A stretch of 10,734 nucleotides of DNA from an uncultured Clostridia bacterium (GTDB lineage: Bacteria; Bacillota; Clostridia; UBA1381): positions 1-10,734 of the forward strand of contig CAKSPW010000074.1 in the NCBI GenBank assembly GCA_934486495.1. The letters run 5' to 3'. Under the pieces are notes generated by a model. It was not told where the DNA came from. It searched no databases and was given only the letters and a program-made list of their open reading frames with translations. Each line of letters opens with the position of its first letter. The first letter of the stretch is position 1. This document shows positions 8,040 through 10,734 of this stretch, piece by piece. A program made the position numbers and the translations under genes.

Positions 8040-9548
8040 TTATTTCAGGCTTATCCAAACGCACGGACGCACTCCTATGGCTCTGACCACGCTTTCTCCT
8101 GTTTCATTCACTTCGCCGTTTTTATTTACAAACATCATTCCGGCATGGTTTTTTGTCCTTAGCCACCAATCCGAATCCGTATTAAACGATAAATTCTTTG
8201 AATATTTTTCATATTCTTCTTTGTTTAAAATAAATATTTCGTCATCGGAATTTTCCGATTGTTTTAAAATTCTTTCTTTTTGTCCTTCGGAAAACTCTTT
8301 TACAAAACCGGAGTTAAGCCAATCTCTTATCGTTGAATTTTCATAAGTTATATTTTTGACTTCATCGTTAAAAGCTATGTTTTCAACCGAATCTTTTGTA
8401 ATAAGAAGCATTCTGTCCTGCTCTGTTTTGAGAATTGTCCAAAGTACCGTATTTCCCTTATATGTACCGAAATATATCTCTCCGCCATTGGCAAACTTAT
8501 TATGTATCTGTTCAATTCTGTCCTTTGAATTTTTATAATCTCCTAATTGCGAATATAGTTTCAACGCTTCAACATAATTTTGTTCTTTATAATAACTCTC
8601 AGCAATCTCATATTTTTCATCTGTTATTTTTTCATTTATTTCGGCAACCTTATAGGTGCTGTCTTTATAGCTGCCCAATTCAGAAAAGGCAACCACAGCC
8701 TCCTCATATCGCTGTTGTGCATACAGTGCCATAGCTTCGTTATATTTACTGTTCGGTATAAAAACAAAGCATATTGTTAAACCAATTAAAATTGCTATGC
8801 TGACAACGCCAAAAGCAGCGGATATAATGCCCGCTCCGGAATTATCTGTTTCTCTTTGCGGTTCCGGCACTTTTTTCAAAGTCTTGCACCTTTCGTTTCT
8901 TTCCTTTAAAAGCTGCTGCATATCACCGCAGATTGCAATAACCATACTTGCATTGTCTGTATTGTCTTTTAACACATCAAACTTTTCGAAGATTTTATGT
9001 TCTATACCGGAAAGCATTGAATGACTCATCGGATCGCTGAACCGAACAGTTTCTGCTAATTTGGATATTACATTTGCCGCATCCGAATCTTTCACATTAA
9101 GCAATTCAAGGTCTGCACGAAGATTTCTTATATAAGATACTTTTTTGTCAATTTCTTTTTTAACCCGTCTTATTTCACGCCCGGCAGCAAAAGTCAATAT
9201 CAGCAAGATACTTGCGAGCGCTGCTAAAGCAACATCTCCTATAATCCCGTATGTATAAGGGAATTGCACGTCTGTCATCTGTTTTACCGACAACCATGTT
9301 TGGATAACGAAATATATCCAGCCTACAGATAATGCAGGTAATCCGTGAAACTTATCGTTTATATTTGATTTATTTAACAAAACCAGCGTTACAGATAACA
9401 AAAATATAACCGAAAAGATTTCAAAGCTGTAGCCTATCCAAAACATTATGCCATGTTCAAGCGGCAGCATAAACATTGTCACATTGAACACGATGATCAA
9501 TATAAGTGCAATTACAATACTCCAAGCCTTATTTTTTGTAAATCCCAT
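8040..9548 (-). CDS. Five-pass membrane protein with TPR-like repeats and C-terminal DUF6273 domain
   Basis: A 502-residue protein. Four hydrophobic segments lie at about 9-29, 34-58, 70-86 and 101-122. A charged, mostly helical cytosolic region (123-238) follows, with the motif RFSDPMS at 169-175, and then a fifth membrane segment at about 240-264. Positive charges after segments 2 and 4 (NKSNINDK; REIRRVKKEIDKK) put the N-terminus and middle region inside and the C-terminus outside. Residues 266-350 hold two or three TPR-like helical hairpins with the repeated signature LGSYKDS / LGDYKNS. Residues 356-502 match DUF6273: a YFGTYKG start, TIRDWLN, the DWWLRT motif (460-465) and the terminal RAIGVRPCVWISL. 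DUF6273 has no established activity. GGAGGG lies 6 nt before the ATG, and the gap from the SPFH stop is 14 nt. It shares the juxtamembrane TPR-like module with the four TIR proteins downstream, so it may be an accessory sensor of the same complex (inference). Confidence 0.9.
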   Translation of the reverse strand: MGFTKNKAWSIVIALILIIVFNVTMFMLPLEHGIMFWIGYSFEIFSVIFLLSVTLVLLNKSNINDKFHGLPALSVGWIYFVIQTWLSVKQMTDVQFPYTYGIIGDVALAALASILLILTFAAGREIRRVKKEIDKKVSYIRNLRADLELLNVKDSDAANVISKLAETVRFSDPMSHSMLSGIEHKIFEKFDVLKDNTDNASMVIAICGDMQQLLKERNERCKTLKKVPEPQRETDNSGAGIISAAFGVVSIAILIGLTICFVFIPNSKYNEAMALYAQQRYEEAVVAFSELGSYKDSTYKVAEINEKITDEKYEIAESYYKEQNYVEALKLYSQLGDYKNSKDRIEQIHNKFANGGEIYFGTYKGNTVLWTILKTEQDRMLLITKDSVENIAFNDEVKNITYENSTIRDWLNSGFVKEFSEGQKERILKQSENSDDEIFILNKEEYEKYSKNLSFNTDSDWWLRTKNHAGMMFVNKNGEVNETGESVVRAIGVRPCVWISLK

Positions 9549-9562
9549 AATGCTCCCTCCAA

Positions 9563-10669
9563 TTATAAGTTTTCCATCATCTTGATTTTCTGCTGATTAA
9601 ACTCTTCCACGGTTATTACACCCATATCACGCATCATAATAAGTTTTTCAAGTTTTTTCTTAAATTCCGCCATATCGTCAGATGCGGTTTCGGACGAGGT
9701 TTGTTTGAGTGATTTTTCCGTCATATTCCCAACGGTTCCGGCAACACCGCCCATCAATCCCAAGCCTAAGCCAAGACTTGAAAAATTCCCTACGCCTTCA
9801 TTGTCTGCCACTTTTTCGGCAACATCAAACCCTCGCTCCTGTGCGTATGTATATCCTTCTATCTTTCGCTTTTCGGCAATGCCTTCCGCTTCAATAATTC
9901 TGCGTTTTTTCTCGGTTTCTTCATCAATAAGACCAAGCGTTTGCTTTAATTGTGCCTCGGCAACATCTGAATACTGTCTTATATGAAGCTCCTTGAACTT
10001 TTCGTAGGCGGTTTCGCCGTCAGGCTTTGCAATATTAGTTACATAAAATTTCTGAAGAATAATTCCGTATTCCTTAAAATCAGGAATTAACATCTTATGC
10101 AGATTCTCTGAAATCTCATTCATATGAGAATCGGTTTCAAATATAGAAAAAGATGCCTCCTGCATAGTCCTGCCTATGTATGATTTAATTTTCGACATAA
10201 GCAAAGCACGGAATTTTTGTGTCAAGTCCTTCTGCGTCAATATTTTCTCTGTTCCGACAATGTAAACAAGCAATTTTCGCGAATCTTCCACAGATAGAGT
10301 CATTTCACCCGACAATCCTATTTGAAGCGGAAAATGATATGTCGGATCCATATATTGAACTTGACTGTCCGTACCCCATTTTATCGCCATCTGATGCGCT
10401 TTATTAACAAAGTATATCTCACAATGGAACGGTGTCTTTCCGCCTGTCGGAAGATTTATAATATTCCTTAAAAGCGGAATATTTTCTGTTTTCAGTGTAT
10501 ATCGTCCCGCCTCAAACAAATCCAGAGCTTGACCGTTTGCAAAGAAAACAGCCTCTTGTGATTCATGTACGATAAGCTGCGAAGTTGTATTAAAATCCTC
10601 GCAAGGGTGCTTCCACACAAAGGTTTGATTATCACCCTCGTATTTTATTACCTTTGAAATCTCAAACAT
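9563..10669 (-). CDS. SPFH/Band-7 domain protein with C-terminal SHOCT domain (YdjI-like)
   Basis: This 368-residue protein resembles the YdjI-type SPFH family, often labelled 'virion core protein' in databases although it is a cellular stomatin/prohibitin-like scaffold. Residues 20-215 carry the SPFH region, with the family signatures SQLIVHESQEAVFFANGQAL (30-49), the EAGRYTL turn (53-59), EIYFVNK (84-90) and KWGTD (97-101). Residues 220-290 are charged and helical, rich in Glu/Lys/Ala, the usual SPFH oligomerisation helix. A glycine-rich stretch follows (about 294-314). Residues 334-368 match a SHOCT domain, with DMGVITVEEFNQQKIKM near the end. There is no signal peptide or clear membrane helix, so it is probably cytosolic or peripheral to the membrane. 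The ATG is preceded by GGGGGTG at 6 nt. As the first complete gene before five membrane proteins, it may organise them in the membrane; that role is inferred. The family is secure, the function is not. Confidence 0.93.
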   Translation of the reverse strand: MFEISKVIKYEGDNQTFVWKHPCEDFNTTSQLIVHESQEAVFFANGQALDLFEAGRYTLKTENIPLLRNIINLPTGGKTPFHCEIYFVNKAHQMAIKWGTDSQVQYMDPTYHFPLQIGLSGEMTLSVEDSRKLLVYIVGTEKILTQKDLTQKFRALLMSKIKSYIGRTMQEASFSIFETDSHMNEISENLHKMLIPDFKEYGIILQKFYVTNIAKPDGETAYEKFKELHIRQYSDVAEAQLKQTLGLIDEETEKKRRIIEAEGIAEKRKIEGYTYAQERGFDVAEKVADNEGVGNFSSLGLGLGLMGGVAGTVGNMTEKSLKQTSSETASDDMAEFKKKLEKLIMMRDMGVITVEEFNQQKIKMMENL

Positions 10670-10683
10670 TTAAAACACCCCCA

Positions 10684-10734
10684 TTATTTATCTATTTCTA
10701 TACGCTCAACCGCAAATTCAATGCACATTTGAAT
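10684..10734 (-). CDS. 3' end of an upstream gene, unidentified (partial)
   Basis: An open frame enters from the right edge and ends at a TAA, giving the 16-residue tail IQMCIEFAVERIEIDK. It stops 14 nt before the SPFH gene, the same spacing as between the next two genes, and the SPFH ribosome site lies in that gap. This suggests the operon begins further upstream, outside the window. The tail is too short to recognise a family. It could also be a chance open frame, since 16 codons without a stop is not rare. Confidence 0.5.
   Translation of the reverse strand: MQMCIEFAVERIEIDK

Noticed and set aside
9563..10669. Phage origin suggested by the 'virion core protein' label commonly given to this family
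   Set aside because: The sequence is an SPFH-SHOCT protein and no phage structural, packaging or integrase gene is present. The label is historical.

Overview
The window is one block of six complete genes, plus the tail of a seventh, all reading leftwards on the minus strand. Low G+C coding, strong AGGAGG-type ribosome sites, and the zinc-ribbon/TPR/TIR, SPFH-SHOCT and DUF6273 families suggest a low-GC Firmicute, most likely a gut-type Clostridia member. Assignment below class is not possible from this sequence alone. No RNA gene, insertion sequence, CRISPR array or phage structural gene was seen.

In transcription order (right to left) the layout is: the last 16 codons of an unidentified gene (10684-10734); a cytosolic SPFH/Band-7 protein with a C-terminal SHOCT domain (9563-10669); a five-pass membrane protein with an extracytoplasmic TPR-like and DUF6273 region (8040-9548); then two tandem pairs of TIR membrane proteins. 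Each pair has a long 'A' protein (zinc ribbon, TPR, TIR, membrane segment, TPR-like helices, degenerate RCC1-like propeller) followed by a short 'B' protein (zinc ribbon, TIR, membrane segment, unrecognised ectodomain). The pairs are A2-B2 (5864-8026, 4034-5857) and A1-B1 (1881-3962, 80-1879). Most gaps are 1-14 nt, which suggests a single transcript. The exception is a 71-nt gap between the pairs, which carries a 13-bp hairpin placed between a strong Shine-Dalgarno and the A1 start codon.

The pattern looks like a receptor cluster. All five membrane proteins are predicted to have a cytosolic N-terminal part and an extracytoplasmic C-terminal part, and in all five a TPR-like helical module follows the last membrane segment. 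In the four TIR proteins the cytosolic part is a zinc ribbon plus TIR domain, so they resemble bacterial Toll-like receptors in inverted order. The A TIR domains keep the features expected of an NAD-consuming TIR; the B TIR domains are degenerate. A plausible but unproven model is a membrane-stress or phage-sensing system: SPFH scaffold, sensor ectodomains, and paired active and regulatory TIR domains.

The two A genes differ widely in their ectodomains but share a 207-nt stretch with no mismatch across the TIR core, which points to recent gene conversion or purifying homogenisation of the signalling domain. The last 79 bases (1-79) hold no recognisable gene or terminator and are richer in G+C than the operon.
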